Assembly: GCA_035556555.1 (NCBI GenBank) | Contig: DATMES010000012.1 | Span: forward strand, 1-64,000 | Length of the DNA stretch: 64,000 nucleotides | Origin: Frankiaceae bacterium | GTDB lineage: Bacteria > Actinomycetota > Actinomycetes > BP-191 | Reading direction: 5' to 3' | In this document: one piece after another, positions 29,101-35,398 of the stretch | Numbering within the stretch: position 1 is the stretch's first letter | Layout: every line of letters begins with the position of its first letter | Notes under the pieces: generated by a model | Told to the model about the DNA's origin: nothing | The model's database searches: none | What the model saw: only the letters and a program-made list of their open reading frames with translations | Made by a program: the position numbers and the translations under genes

Positions 29101-31274
29101 CCGCGGGCGACCGGGGCGAACGCTCGCTCACGTCGTTCGCCGCCGCCGTCGAGAACGCCGTGCCCGTGCTGCGCGTCGCGACCGGCCAGGTGCTCGACGC
29201 GGACACCGACGTGTGGGCCGTGGTCTTCGGCGCGGCCGGCATCGCGAAGGTCGCGATGGCGCCGCCGCTCACGATCGAGGGCACCAAGCAGCCGAGGACG
29301 TTCGCGATCCGCCCGCTCTCGACGACGCTCATCGCGCGGACCGAGGTGTTCACGAAGACGCTCGACCTCGCGACCGGCACGCTCACGGGCGGCGAGAAGC
29401 GCAACTACCAGGGCATCGACCTCGACGTCTGGGCGCGCGGCTTCCTCGCCGACGTCGAGCTGGTGCTGTCGGCGGCGTACACCCGCGGCGCGTACGCCCT
29501 CAACCGCCCCGCGCTCGACGCGATCGTCGAGGCGAAGAAGACCCTCGCGGGCGCTGTGGCGCAGGGCCTGGACGACGTCCTCGACGGTTTCACGGCACCC
29601 ACGGACAAGCGCGCGGCCGCGGTCGAGACGCTGCGCCAGCAGCTCCTCGTCTCGCTGACCCGCGGCAACGACACGTCTGCCGTGATCCAGTACGACACCG
29701 ACGTGACGTCGCCGTGGCAGACGACGTACGCGCGGCTGTCGGGCAACCCCGTCGTGACGTTCGGCGAGTCCGACGTGCGCAGCGCCACCGTCTCCAACGG
29801 CAAGGTCGCACTGACGAACGGCGCCTCGCAGGTGAGCTTCCTCGTCAACGTGCCCGACGTACGCGCGCACGCCGGGCTCGACCTCACGCTCGACTTCAGC
29901 GTCGTCGAGCTGGAGTTCGGGATCGCCCCCGAGGTCGAGGGGTACGAGCGCTCCGACTGGCTGACGTTCGTGTCCCCGGTCGCGAACGGCTCGCCGTCAC
30001 AGCTGCACCTCGACCTCGGCTCGCCGCGGGTGCCGCTGCCGCTGCGCGCGTACCCGCCGATGCCGCTGCTCGTCGGCCACGACGCGGTCGTGCCCACCGA
30101 GCCCGCGGTGCTCGACGACGCGCTGCACTGGCGGTACGAGTTCGCGCTCCAGCACCAGTCGGCGGAGCAGGACTCCGTGGAGTTCCGCGTGACGTTCAAC
30201 CAGGCGGGCTCCGCCGTCGCCAACGCGCTGACCGACGACGACCTGTTCGCGACGCTCGCGCAGTACACGGCCGTCTCGACGCCGCTGCTCGGCCTGCTCG
30301 CCGGCGTCGTCGACTGGGAGCGCGCGAGCGAGGCGCAGCGGGCCGTGCTCGCCGCGGCACTGGCGACGTACGAGACGCTGGTCACCGACGTCGCGACCGC
30401 ATGGGCCAAGCACTGGACCCCGCCGCCGGCACTGGTCTCCCCCGCCGGCGACGCGGCCGTCGCTGGCGGTCCCGCGCTCGACGTGTACCAGTACGCGCTC
30501 GGCCTGCGCGCCACCGACGACTGGTACACGACGCTGCGGCTCACCCGCACGACGCTCTCCGGCTCCGGCGGCGTCGGCTGGCCGGACGTCGTCTGCGTCA
30601 CGCCCTCCGGCGACGAGTACCCGCTCGAGCTCGTCCCGCGGGAGGCGTGCGACTGCGCCGACCAGGAGACGTGCCACTGCTACGCGTTCCCGCCGGCGAC
30701 CGTGACGGCGTTCACGCTGCTGACGTTCCGCTTCACGTTCCCGCGCGTGCACGTGGCGTCGTACCAGAACGCCTCGTCGGCCACCTGGGTGACGCGCAAC
30801 GCGACGCTGCTCGGCGAGACGTGGCCGGACACGACGACGGACTTCGTCTACCGCACGCCGGAGGTCGGCTACCCGAAGCCCGTGGTGCCGTTCATCGACG
30901 TCACCGGCGCCATCCCGATCGGAGCCTGGCCGGACGCGCCGTTGCAGGCGATGTTCGACGCGGTGTTCGACGGCGACGCGACGAAGCGGACCATCGGCGT
31001 CGGCGTGCGGTACGGCTACACGCTGGTCCCCGGTGACCCGCCCGTCGAGGCGCTGCTGCCCGTCGCGCAGTCGACGCTGGCGCCGTACGACGCCGCCACC
31101 ATCCCCGCGATCACGGAGCGGCTGACCGAGTGGCTGCGCGACGTGGACCCGGCGCGCGAGGGCGGGGCGTGGGCGTTCTGGGTGAGCCTCTACTCGTCGC
31201 TCGACCCGACGCTGCAACGCCCCGTCCTGCAGCTCAAGCGCCTGTCGTCACCGCTGGTGCGGCCGCCCGGCTGA
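20157..31274 (+). CDS. 3705-aa giant beta-rich protein with two LysM-like arrays, fourth gene of the cluster
   Basis: GTG 20157 follows TAGGGG, 9 bp after the hydrolase stop. Residues 1-1150 are beta-rich (for example VTVDIYTNGNFRVDLGFPHN at about 960) and unlike any domain I can name. From about 1450 to 1780 and again from about 2440 to 2930 run degenerate LysM-like units with the pattern GDT(L/V)..(I/V)A..YG(V/T)....(L/V)...N followed by a hydrophobic strand, such as ADSLGGIAQAYGVDPGAVAI and SDTTLELVAQAFGTTYDAAQ. Residues 1800-2400 and 2950-3705 are again beta-rich. A cysteine cluster CDCADQETCHC sits near 3498-3508. No signal peptide or membrane anchor is present. LysM units usually bind N-acetylglucosamine polymers, but in phage and contractile systems they also serve as structural hubs. 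Function unknown. Confidence 0.75.
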   Translation: MSVQSILEAFQRAAAAGALAGDDPAGLGDLLASLGTTRLEVAGGATGSDDTSAWLTGTATFLPGSTWTLRLTGTPVAGTERAALVLDLTLLPGATPWTFGGAFGTLPQSRRPAAGGNGLVLGASVVAPLVLVEPALVATNEPAGTLPRLSGTLPLRGSKDAPGSDLLAGYAGYLGDALYVDGTVDLRTAARVLQLRGVAPGLTIPLGRLDVPAVGIVLTTTFPDPFPLPAQGAPTSAALLFADVALPTKPPRIVTISGQLLAGDFQWALQAEFEKVLTLEGGIAALLAIAGVDNADDFALPPGIAAINAFGLSDVGFGVLPPARGGPSITYTSIGVKSATPWDPPVPYLTIEEVGTRWLFLPDPARTIVTGSVFGTMRLGAKKGPSLGAMPSYATRVERGLVVPDADAGDILFTVSLSLPGLAFSAYTEEPFSVTEALKTFFPGKEVPELGLTVRSMSIYAALPRKEFEAGLSLSTDLSFTAGRVRFAFETLDLNVFVSQSSVTGTFVGLASIGVPGAPPVELLAQAAYPGTGAWELGAVLRGRIDLPRFVYALMDTDPPEWVERITVVLADLDLRYSTAPGNPYSAAGTLELAMDENLLGIPMKLTLTAKIQRAVRTPATEPLAVALRETSLVEPTTVLTGSLEGSFTVGRFVVAASVSVTDAGKDYTFAVTYRDVSLKAATSWIPAAGSVPRHQAVTIRLTGTLGDVVTYLVGLANPNANFRLDPPWDFLNSIDLSGLALVVDPTLQTVAVTYDVKLNLGFVTIDTVGLKYDRSTATPKVEFVLVAKMLGDTQAKPVVWDAVNQSPPAVPGLGQRLLDLRYLGLGQHVRPTKLTEYKDITAVVDALVAAMRPVDPGKGKPPIDPATMEFDPSSQWLFGIDAKFMDTVSLKLVFHDPDLYGILVALSGPSASSLAGLSIELLYKKVTDDIGVFHARLQIPDAFRQLQFGAVSVTLGIVTVDIYTNGNFRVDLGFPHNRDWSVSFALEAGIFNGRGGIYFGVLNGATSSRVPRVTNGTFSPVIELGVGLSVGVGRTFEKGPLKAGLYVNLVVVFEGALAWFHPDDGNAGTEMYYWCRGTAGIVGKIYGSVDFKVISVDVSIEISAMATLELTAHKATLVELDLSVRASASIKIVFFRVSFSFSLTLRTSFVIGSDSPAPWQEVPGMTLRRRLATAAARGELPESYRLRFDKDAKVFPDGLPRTAYLSLVPAYTVADVPVNWTGDGTVPANADPAYRLVVMLVTDNAIPADAATIAATYRPDVSRNALAETAADTSFNQLTEALLRWSLNALGVTDPTATVTLADLTELVAQLALDEAATTGFTWDNVEGFLAHNLHVVVSGTPSGPMGDEVSGTPFPMLPPLSWTSPDLPDPAQRERDFGTYQPIDATYEAEALAYFAKLDPRPPEGRPSVEARLAAAADPSESMATFVLRDYARLVARAAAQAAADLLTAFPHDVVPADSLGGIAQAYGVDPGAVAIANPDWPVEAGKPVHLGTLPVQVGATDTLASIAQAYGTGLPAWLATLDATTPLLRAGATMPLPGFRHAGLSVDDTAAVFYVRLGMALPEDVPLADWYAAAIGRLNTEETLPASLVVPTGYQQTTTTTWTRLPGDTVADVAAYLALSQNVVDRTPYAAWLAKVREANPTPGTDVALPADAVAVVLPNDTLATLRARLLTDATAFATYVAPADVLVPLVTVDVPGAVGTTAEKQTLLTLAQAYGLGLEDLAGRMAGDTGVLAAGDKPLTVPDVPSMPLAGLMTALHGGRPMATVSGQVARFMLNGLRLPAPELGEDGKYHANGAMTGAYDLVGQQVTGPAPAPEPPPGDDPAPAVVTITVGKARPADWLTFAAAEVRESLLTVAGATENAVVRITEADLANYPATGLAPVVLEPLAPLALSHDVGVRYGVPHVIPWQTTDVPLLPVPPAAGVAPSLWPLPADLRARASGGVSASRFLLEQTTPQSGPAATPTEVGSYAWGTLVAFGVRRIPGLQGTVEVLGADTADRQRLALLLEYLRAVPERDAVAAFPPPPEGETAHLRLLWQLPPTPGMAPGLSSVPLVPEGTFLVQTNLSTETRSALTTTADPTWGRHFASVADAPRFLTLLWQCSVVGGGGYWMRVQGTGAGVPESIFDQDGLATLSLLVQLGSQSTGSPDRHLYAFNDVAVVGSGIDPASVALTARAEPAELKPVASVDPGQVGFAAAYANPGADDTPQGLLRRLYGLLGFRLTPTEAFDGSEEGRPVAPQPPNSHDDLGLVVHAEEDEAVWRLSRVLDASRFARLHLPELPTAPSPLADPYAGIAPAAATEVSVRFQDVFGNVSGTPATEPIPVRYTDPLLGPGSWPSTTASYTVAPSGGAAEVRVAVELQTVAYQPGASGPGSAAAAAAARDRQRFAAAYYQVMRDGLHVSVLTSLQQAPGAEPAPLPVDAGVLRRYVIAAHALLGSVATIGDARATGGTLDDVVAAYGVDSDTLAVANASAVLRQLLDATSLAVPVSAAFRNGDTVAGLCDTVSPRPDPVTVLTDEDNVVLPLMPGTEVVRPPRDLVVGEGEPSARDLAERARCTLATLVAANETRHGLLTPEFVFEVNGVPVKVGSDTTLELVAQAFGTTYDAAQVVALNAEKPGMFRPDAALVVDGYVVANGDTLEKNEAELTPAQLAPLNTATANLFPPGTPLFLTTRATDVPDGVTLGEFASAHGTTPGALLRHNGSVAVSTTSPPVVPGTWAWPADLRDVVVPYVVRAGDALAEVAKHFDGASARSLVTVNAAMPGTVAAGVTITVDARDVTTSAPSSFAEVAALFSPAVSLDALADAVAARTDVLAAGALLVCPRGVLTATADPGAAAAPYGVSPVALLAANAGTPDLLVAGETLHAWPSTAESPAPAETVAAHDTLTAVVERFRRRGVSTSIETLVTANADRAFLRGGAAVLVPPATASLDARVGDTGWTFPSTVFPLRVTLELARDTDLVDPALAATATRDRTAVPAARPAGDRGERSLTSFAAAVENAVPVLRVATGQVLDADTDVWAVVFGAAGIAKVAMAPPLTIEGTKQPRTFAIRPLSTTLIARTEVFTKTLDLATGTLTGGEKRNYQGIDLDVWARGFLADVELVLSAAYTRGAYALNRPALDAIVEAKKTLAGAVAQGLDDVLDGFTAPTDKRAAAVETLRQQLLVSLTRGNDTSAVIQYDTDVTSPWQTTYARLSGNPVVTFGESDVRSATVSNGKVALTNGASQVSFLVNVPDVRAHAGLDLTLDFSVVELEFGIAPEVEGYERSDWLTFVSPVANGSPSQLHLDLGSPRVPLPLRAYPPMPLLVGHDAVVPTEPAVLDDALHWRYEFALQHQSAEQDSVEFRVTFNQAGSAVANALTDDDLFATLAQYTAVSTPLLGLLAGVVDWERASEAQRAVLAAALATYETLVTDVATAWAKHWTPPPALVSPAGDAAVAGGPALDVYQYALGLRATDDWYTTLRLTRTTLSGSGGVGWPDVVCVTPSGDEYPLELVPREACDCADQETCHCYAFPPATVTAFTLLTFRFTFPRVHVASYQNASSATWVTRNATLLGETWPDTTTDFVYRTPEVGYPKPVVPFIDVTGAIPIGAWPDAPLQAMFDAVFDGDATKRTIGVGVRYGYTLVPGDPPVEALLPVAQSTLAPYDAATIPAITERLTEWLRDVDPAREGGAWAFWVSLYSSLDPTLQRPVLQLKRLSSPLVRPPG

Positions 31275-31811
31275 GTAGTGCAGGTGGACGACGCCGTGGT
31301 CGTAGCGGCGTTCGCCGCGCAGGTCGAGGTCGAGGCGTACGCCGTCCGGCAGCGCGCGCAGTCCCCCGCCGACCACTACCGGGTAGACGAACAGGTGCAC
31401 GGCGTCGACGAGCCCCGCCTCGAACGCTCGAGCCGCCAGTGTCGGACCGCCGATCGCGACGTCGCCGTGCTGCTTCGTCGCGTCGACCGCGGCGGGGTCG
31501 AAGTCGCGCTCGATGCGCGTGCGCTCGCTCGCGACGCCGGCCAGCGTCCGCGAGTAGACGACCTTGTCCGCCGCGCGCCACAGTGCCTGATAGTCGCCGT
31601 AGTGCTGCGGCGCGCCGTCGGTGTCCATCGTCTCCCACGCGACGAGGACGTCGTACATGCGGCGGCCGTAGAGGTACGTCTTCGTGGTGCGCAGGAGGTC
31701 GTTGACGGCGGTGTGCACGTCGGCGTCCGGCTCGGCCCAGCCGAACCCGCCGTCGGCGTCCGCGACGTAGCCGTCGAGCGAGACGAGCGACGCGTAGACC
31801 AGCTCACCCAC
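31248..31811 (-). CDS. dihydrofolate-reductase-like (RibD C-terminal) family protein
   Basis: The 187-aa product has the RibD_C/DHFR-like pattern: MGELVYASLVSLDGYVADAD at the N-terminus, TYLYGRRMYDVLVAWE, VVYSRTL, the glycine-rich GDVAIGGPTLAARAF and a C-terminal VHLFVYPVVVGGGLRALPDG. These proteins bind NADPH and are thought to reduce small heterocycles; the substrate is unknown. Its start overlaps the end of the oxidoreductase gene by 8 bp, so the two are one operon. Its 3' end overlaps the last 27 bp of the convergent 3705-aa gene. Confidence 0.8.
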   Translation of the reverse strand: MGELVYASLVSLDGYVADADGGFGWAEPDADVHTAVNDLLRTTKTYLYGRRMYDVLVAWETMDTDGAPQHYGDYQALWRAADKVVYSRTLAGVASERTRIERDFDPAAVDATKQHGDVAIGGPTLAARAFEAGLVDAVHLFVYPVVVGGGLRALPDGVRLDLDLRGERRYDHGVVHLHYSAGRPHQR

Positions 31812-32931
31812 CGAACCACCTCTCCGCGCGGGACGACGCCCAGCGCACCTTGTCGGCCGCCTGCTCCGCGCTCGGCTCGCGCCAGACGCCGTACGGCGCC
31901 TGCCCGGGGAGGAACGTCACGTCCACCTCGCCCACGCGGCTCTCGCCGAACTCCAGGTAGCAGACGCCGCGGCCGCCGTACGTCGGCAGGTCCGCCTCCG
32001 ACCGCGCCGTCGCGACGATGCGCTCGGCGACCGTCGCCGCCTGCCCCTCCGCGAACGCGCCCGCCTTCGGCGTGCCGACGCTCGTCACGTCGCCCACGGC
32101 GTAGACGCCGGGGAACGCCGTCTCCAGCGTCGCCGGGTCGACCGGGATCCAGCCGTCGACGGTCATGCCGGCGGCGACCACGACCGCGGGCGCGGTGTGC
32201 ACGGGAACGCCGAGGAACAGGTCGTACGGCAGCTCCGTCCCGTCGGCGACGAGCGCCACGCGGCGTGCGGGGTCGAGGCTCGTGACGAGGCGTCCGGGCA
32301 GGAACTCGATGTCCCGCTCCGCGAACGCCGTCCGCACCGCCTCCGACGCGGTGGGCGCCGGCGGGATCGGCGAAGGCAGCGGCGTGACGAGCGTGACCGT
32401 GGAGCGTTCGCGCAGACCGCGGGCGACGAGCGTGTCGTGCATCAGCAGCGCCGTCTCGCTCGGCGCCGGCGGGCACTTGAACGGCACGCCGCACACCGCG
32501 ACGACGACCCGCCCTCCCTCGAATCCGGCGACGGCGTCCCGCGCGGCGACGGCGCCCTCGACGCTGTAGAACTCGTGGCCGCCCTCGACCAGCCCGGGCG
32601 TCGCGGAGGTGTCCAGGTCGGCGCCGAGCGCCACGACGAGGACGTCGCCGTCGAACGTCCCCGCGTCGGTCTCGACGCGTCGCGCCACCGGGTCGATGCC
32701 CGTGATCGACGCGCGGACGAACCGCACGCCGGGCTGGACGAGGGAGGCGTACGGATGGCGGACGGCCGCCGCCTCCTTGCGCCCGAACAGCACGTCGATC
32801 TTCGCGAACCCGAACACGAAGGCGTCGCTCCGGTCGACGAGCACGACGTCCGTCTCGTCGCCGAACGCCTCCGCCAGCCGGGCCGTCAGCTCCAGCCCGC
32901 CGAACCCCGCACCGAGCACCAGGACGCGCAT
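31804..32931 (-). CDS. FAD-dependent pyridine-nucleotide oxidoreductase (sulfide:quinone reductase-like)
   Basis: The 375-aa product begins with the FAD-binding motif VLVLGAGFGGLELTARLAE, has a second nucleotide region (VVVAVCGVPFKCPPAPSETA, about residues 147-166) with a conserved-looking cysteine pair, and the C-terminal FAD motif FPGVYAVGDVTSVG. The GVPFKCPPAP segment is typical of the sulfide:quinone reductase/flavocytochrome c sulfide dehydrogenase-like subgroup. No membrane anchor is present. It is the first gene of a two-gene minus-strand operon with the DHFR-like gene. Whether it acts on sulfide is not shown. Confidence 0.8.
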   Translation of the reverse strand: MRVLVLGAGFGGLELTARLAEAFGDETDVVLVDRSDAFVFGFAKIDVLFGRKEAAAVRHPYASLVQPGVRFVRASITGIDPVARRVETDAGTFDGDVLVVALGADLDTSATPGLVEGGHEFYSVEGAVAARDAVAGFEGGRVVVAVCGVPFKCPPAPSETALLMHDTLVARGLRERSTVTLVTPLPSPIPPAPTASEAVRTAFAERDIEFLPGRLVTSLDPARRVALVADGTELPYDLFLGVPVHTAPAVVVAAGMTVDGWIPVDPATLETAFPGVYAVGDVTSVGTPKAGAFAEGQAATVAERIVATARSEADLPTYGGRGVCYLEFGESRVGEVDVTFLPGQAPYGVWREPSAEQAADKVRWASSRAERWFGG

Positions 32932-33040
32932 GCTCGCAACCTAGACCTCGGCGCCCGCCCGTTCTTCGAAGATCACGACGCGTGTGACCGGCGGGCGGGC
33001 TGCAAGGTTGGGCCGACGCGCTCGGCGTATCGCAGCCCTG

Positions 33041-33430
33041 CTAGGCCACGGCGAGGACGTACGCCGCGTCGAACGGGCTGGCGTAGTGCGCGACCTGGAT
33101 GTTGAGCACCAGCGTCGGCGTCGTGATGACGCAGACCCCCGGCGTGAGCTGCCCGGTGGTCGGCTGGGTCTCGCACAGCAGCCGGCACGACCCGTCGTAG
33201 ACCGCGAGCACGACCGGCACCGGCGCTGCCACGACGGTCACCGCGTGGACGCCGACCAGGCTCTCGTAGTGGTACCAGTCGTCGAGCGCCTCGGGGCCGA
33301 CACTGCCCTGGGCGACCGCGGTGATGGACGGAGAGTTGCCGCAGGAGCCGGTCGCGAGCGCGGGCGGCGCGGCAGTGACGCCACCCAGCGCGAGGGCGGT
33401 GGTCGTCAAGGCAAGCAGGGAACGGCGCAT
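33041..33430 (-). CDS. small exported protein, unknown function
   Basis: The 129-aa product has a signal peptide (MRRSLLALTTTALALGGVTA, cleavage near ALA-TG) and a beta-rich mature part with four or five cysteines (GSCGNS, DGSCRLLCETQ, PGVCVITT). The layout DDWYHYESLVGVHAVTVVAA, VLAVYDGSC resembles pre-peptidase-C-type beta sandwiches, but similarity is weak. GGAGGCTCC precedes the ATG. It sits alone between two operons. Confidence 0.65.
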   Translation of the reverse strand: MRRSLLALTTTALALGGVTAAPPALATGSCGNSPSITAVAQGSVGPEALDDWYHYESLVGVHAVTVVAAPVPVVLAVYDGSCRLLCETQPTTGQLTPGVCVITTPTLVLNIQVAHYASPFDAAYVLAVA

Positions 33431-33482
33431 CGGAGCCTCCGTAGGGGTCGAGGGGGCCCCAGGCTACGGACCCGCCGTCGTG

Positions 33483-33530
33483 TGTCAACGGGGGTTGACA
33501 GGTCCGAACGATACGTACATAGTCCGAACG
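33483..33530 (+). promoter_or_regulatory. leaderless promoter and operators of the TetR operon
   Basis: TTGACA (33495-33500) is a consensus -35; CATAGT (33518-33523), 17 bp on, is the best -10. This places the transcript start at or next to GTG 33531, so the message is leaderless. A palindrome TGTCAAC-GGGG-GTTGACA (33483-33500) covers the -35. The 9-mer GTCCGAACG occurs twice, at 33502-33510 and 33522-33530, exactly 20 bp apart (two helical turns). These are likely repressor sites for the TetR protein encoded next. Confidence 0.6.
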
Positions 33531-34157
33531 GTGTTAGGTAACGAGAACACCGATTGGCGCGCTGACCGCCGCGCTGCCGCGACCGCGTCCATCGTGGCGG
33601 CCGCGTGGGAGCTGGCGAGGGAGCACGGGCTCGCCGGGCTCACGCTGCGCGACCTCGCCCGCAGGCTCGGGATGGCGACGCCGTCGCTGTACTCCTACTT
33701 CGACTCCAAGAACGCGCTGTACGACGCCATGTACGCCGACGGGTGGCGCGCGTTCATCGAGTTCGACCCCCAGCCGCCGGCGGCGAGCATCCGCGACGCG
33801 ATCCACGGCGGCGTGGAGCGCTGGGTGCGGTTCAGCCTCGCCGACCCGGTCCGCTTCCAGCTCCTGAGCCTCCGGACGATCCCCGGCTTCGAGCCGTCGG
33901 AGACGTCGTACGCCGTCGCGCAGCGGGCGTACGACGAGTCGTTCGCCGTGCTCGACGCGATCGCGCCGGTGACGCAGGAGCACAAGGACCTCATCACGGC
34001 CGTCGCCAGCGGCCTGCTCAACCAGCAGCTCTCCAACGAGCCCGGCGGCACCCGCTGGGTGCGACTGCTCGACGACGCCGTCGACCTGCTCGCCCCGTGG
34101 GTGGCCGAGACGTTGCCCAAGCCGAGGAAGCCCCGTTCGAGGAAGGCCAAGCCATGA
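33531..34157 (+). CDS. TetR family transcriptional regulator
   Basis: The 208-aa product has an N-terminal TetR HTH (about residues 14-58: RRAAATASIVAAAWELAREH, GLAGLTLRDLARRLGMATPS, LYSYFDSKNALYDAMY) and a helical C-terminal ligand/dimer domain with a basic tail (PKPRKPRSRKAKP). The GTG at 33531 sits directly at the predicted transcript start. It leads an operon with VOC and MBL genes (ATGA overlap, then a 12-bp gap), so it likely represses this operon and responds to the substrate these enzymes handle. Confidence 0.8.
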   Translation: MLGNENTDWRADRRAAATASIVAAAWELAREHGLAGLTLRDLARRLGMATPSLYSYFDSKNALYDAMYADGWRAFIEFDPQPPAASIRDAIHGGVERWVRFSLADPVRFQLLSLRTIPGFEPSETSYAVAQRAYDESFAVLDAIAPVTQEHKDLITAVASGLLNQQLSNEPGGTRWVRLLDDAVDLLAPWVAETLPKPRKPRSRKAKP

Positions 34158-34579
34158 CCCCTGCACAGCTGCACCACGTCGCGCTCACCGTCACCGACCT
34201 CGACGCGAGCATCCCCTGGTACGAAGCCGTCTTCGGCATCCGCTACGTCATGGACGTCCCGCACGACGGCGGCGTCGGCAAGCTGCTCACCGACGAGACG
34301 CGCAGCCTCGGCCTCGTCCTGCACCGTCACGACACCAACGACGGCGCGCTGTTCACCGAGACGAAGGCGGGGCTCGACCACGTCGGGTTCGTCGTGCCGT
34401 CCCGCGACGACCTCGTCACCTGGCAGGAGCATCTCGAGGCGCAGGGCGTCGTCCGCGCCGACACCGCCGCCAAGCCGCTCACGCAGTCGCCCATCACGGA
34501 CGCGCCGTACGGCTCGGTCCTCGTCTTCCGCGACCCCGACAACATCCAGCTCGAGCTCTTCTCACCCGCCACGGCCTGA
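34154..34579 (+). CDS. VOC family (glyoxalase/dioxygenase-like) protein
   Basis: The 141-aa product starts at ATG 34154, overlapping the TetR stop. It has the VOC pattern with metal-ligand candidates: QLHHVALTVTDLDASIPWYE at the start, VLHRHDTNDG, GLDHVGFVVPSRDDLVTW in the middle and VFRDPDNIQLELFSP at the end (conserved metal-ligand Glu in LELF). VOC enzymes act on glyoxals, antibiotics or aromatic diols; the substrate is unknown. The operon with an MBL hydrolase hints at a detoxification pair. Confidence 0.8.
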   Translation: MTPAQLHHVALTVTDLDASIPWYEAVFGIRYVMDVPHDGGVGKLLTDETRSLGLVLHRHDTNDGALFTETKAGLDHVGFVVPSRDDLVTWQEHLEAQGVVRADTAAKPLTQSPITDAPYGSVLVFRDPDNIQLELFSPATA

Positions 34580-34591
34580 TCGGAGAACGCC

Positions 34592-35398
34592 ATGCACGTC
34601 CACCGTCCCGCTCCCGACGTCACCGCGCTCTCCGACATGGTGGTGATCCCCGGCTTCGGCTTCCTGCCGATCAACGCGTACGTCCTGCACGCCGCCGAGC
34701 CGGTGCTCATCGACACCGGCGTGCCCGCGGGCCGCGCGGCGTTCCTCGAGGCGCTGTGGTCCGTCGTCGACCCGGCCGACCTGAAGTGGGTCTACCTCAC
34801 GCACCCCGACCGCGACCACACCGGCAGCCTCGGCGAGGTCCTCACGGCGGCGCCCCAGGCTCGGCTCGTCACGACGTTCACCGGCTTCGGCATCGCGTCC
34901 ATGGAGTTCCCGATGTCGCCGGAGCGGGCGTACTTCCTCAACCCTGGGCAGTCCCTCGACGTCGGCGACCGGACGCTCGCGGCGTTCCGCCCGCCGGTCT
35001 ACGACAGCCCCGCGACCACCGGCGTGTACGACGCGAGCACCGGCACGTGCTTCACGTCCGACTGCTTCGGCGCGCCGCTCGGCTCCGCTGCGGACGTTCT
35101 CACCGACGACGTCGCCTCGCTGTCCGCGGACGACGTCACCGCCGGACAGCGGCTCTGGGTCACCGTCGACAGCCCGTGGGTGTCGGGCGTGGACGCGGCG
35201 CGCTTCGGAGAGTCGCTCGCCCCCCTGCGCGCGATGAACCCGGACGTCGTGCTCAGCACCCACCTGCCGCCGGCGCGCAACGCCATGCCGCGGCTGCTCG
35301 ACATGCTCGCGACGACGCCGGGCTCCGACCCGTTCGTCGGTCCTGACCAGGCGATGCTCGAGGCGATCCTCGCCCAGCACGAGCCCGTTCCGGTCTAG
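34592..35398 (+). CDS. MBL-fold metallo-hydrolase
   Basis: The 268-aa product carries the metallo-beta-lactamase motifs: VLIDTGVPAGR (about residues 47-57), VYLTHPDRDHTGSLGE (HxDRDH, about 67-82), YDASTGTCFTSDCFG (about 148-162) and VVLSTHLPPAR (about 220-230). The HxDRDH variant and the ASTGTCFTSD block resemble the oxygen-binding di-iron proteins of the FDP/ODP group. It is the third gene of the TetR operon. Its stop overlaps by 3 bp with the stop of the convergent VOC gene. Confidence 0.8.
   Translation: MHVHRPAPDVTALSDMVVIPGFGFLPINAYVLHAAEPVLIDTGVPAGRAAFLEALWSVVDPADLKWVYLTHPDRDHTGSLGEVLTAAPQARLVTTFTGFGIASMEFPMSPERAYFLNPGQSLDVGDRTLAAFRPPVYDSPATTGVYDASTGTCFTSDCFGAPLGSAADVLTDDVASLSADDVTAGQRLWVTVDSPWVSGVDAARFGESLAPLRAMNPDVVLSTHLPPARNAMPRLLDMLATTPGSDPFVGPDQAMLEAILAQHEPVPV

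Noticed and set aside
11492-31274. An extracellular contractile injection system or Tc toxin cluster
   Set aside because: LysM-like units and giant size suggested it, but there is no sheath, tube, baseplate, AAA+ ATPase or RHS-type gene in the block.
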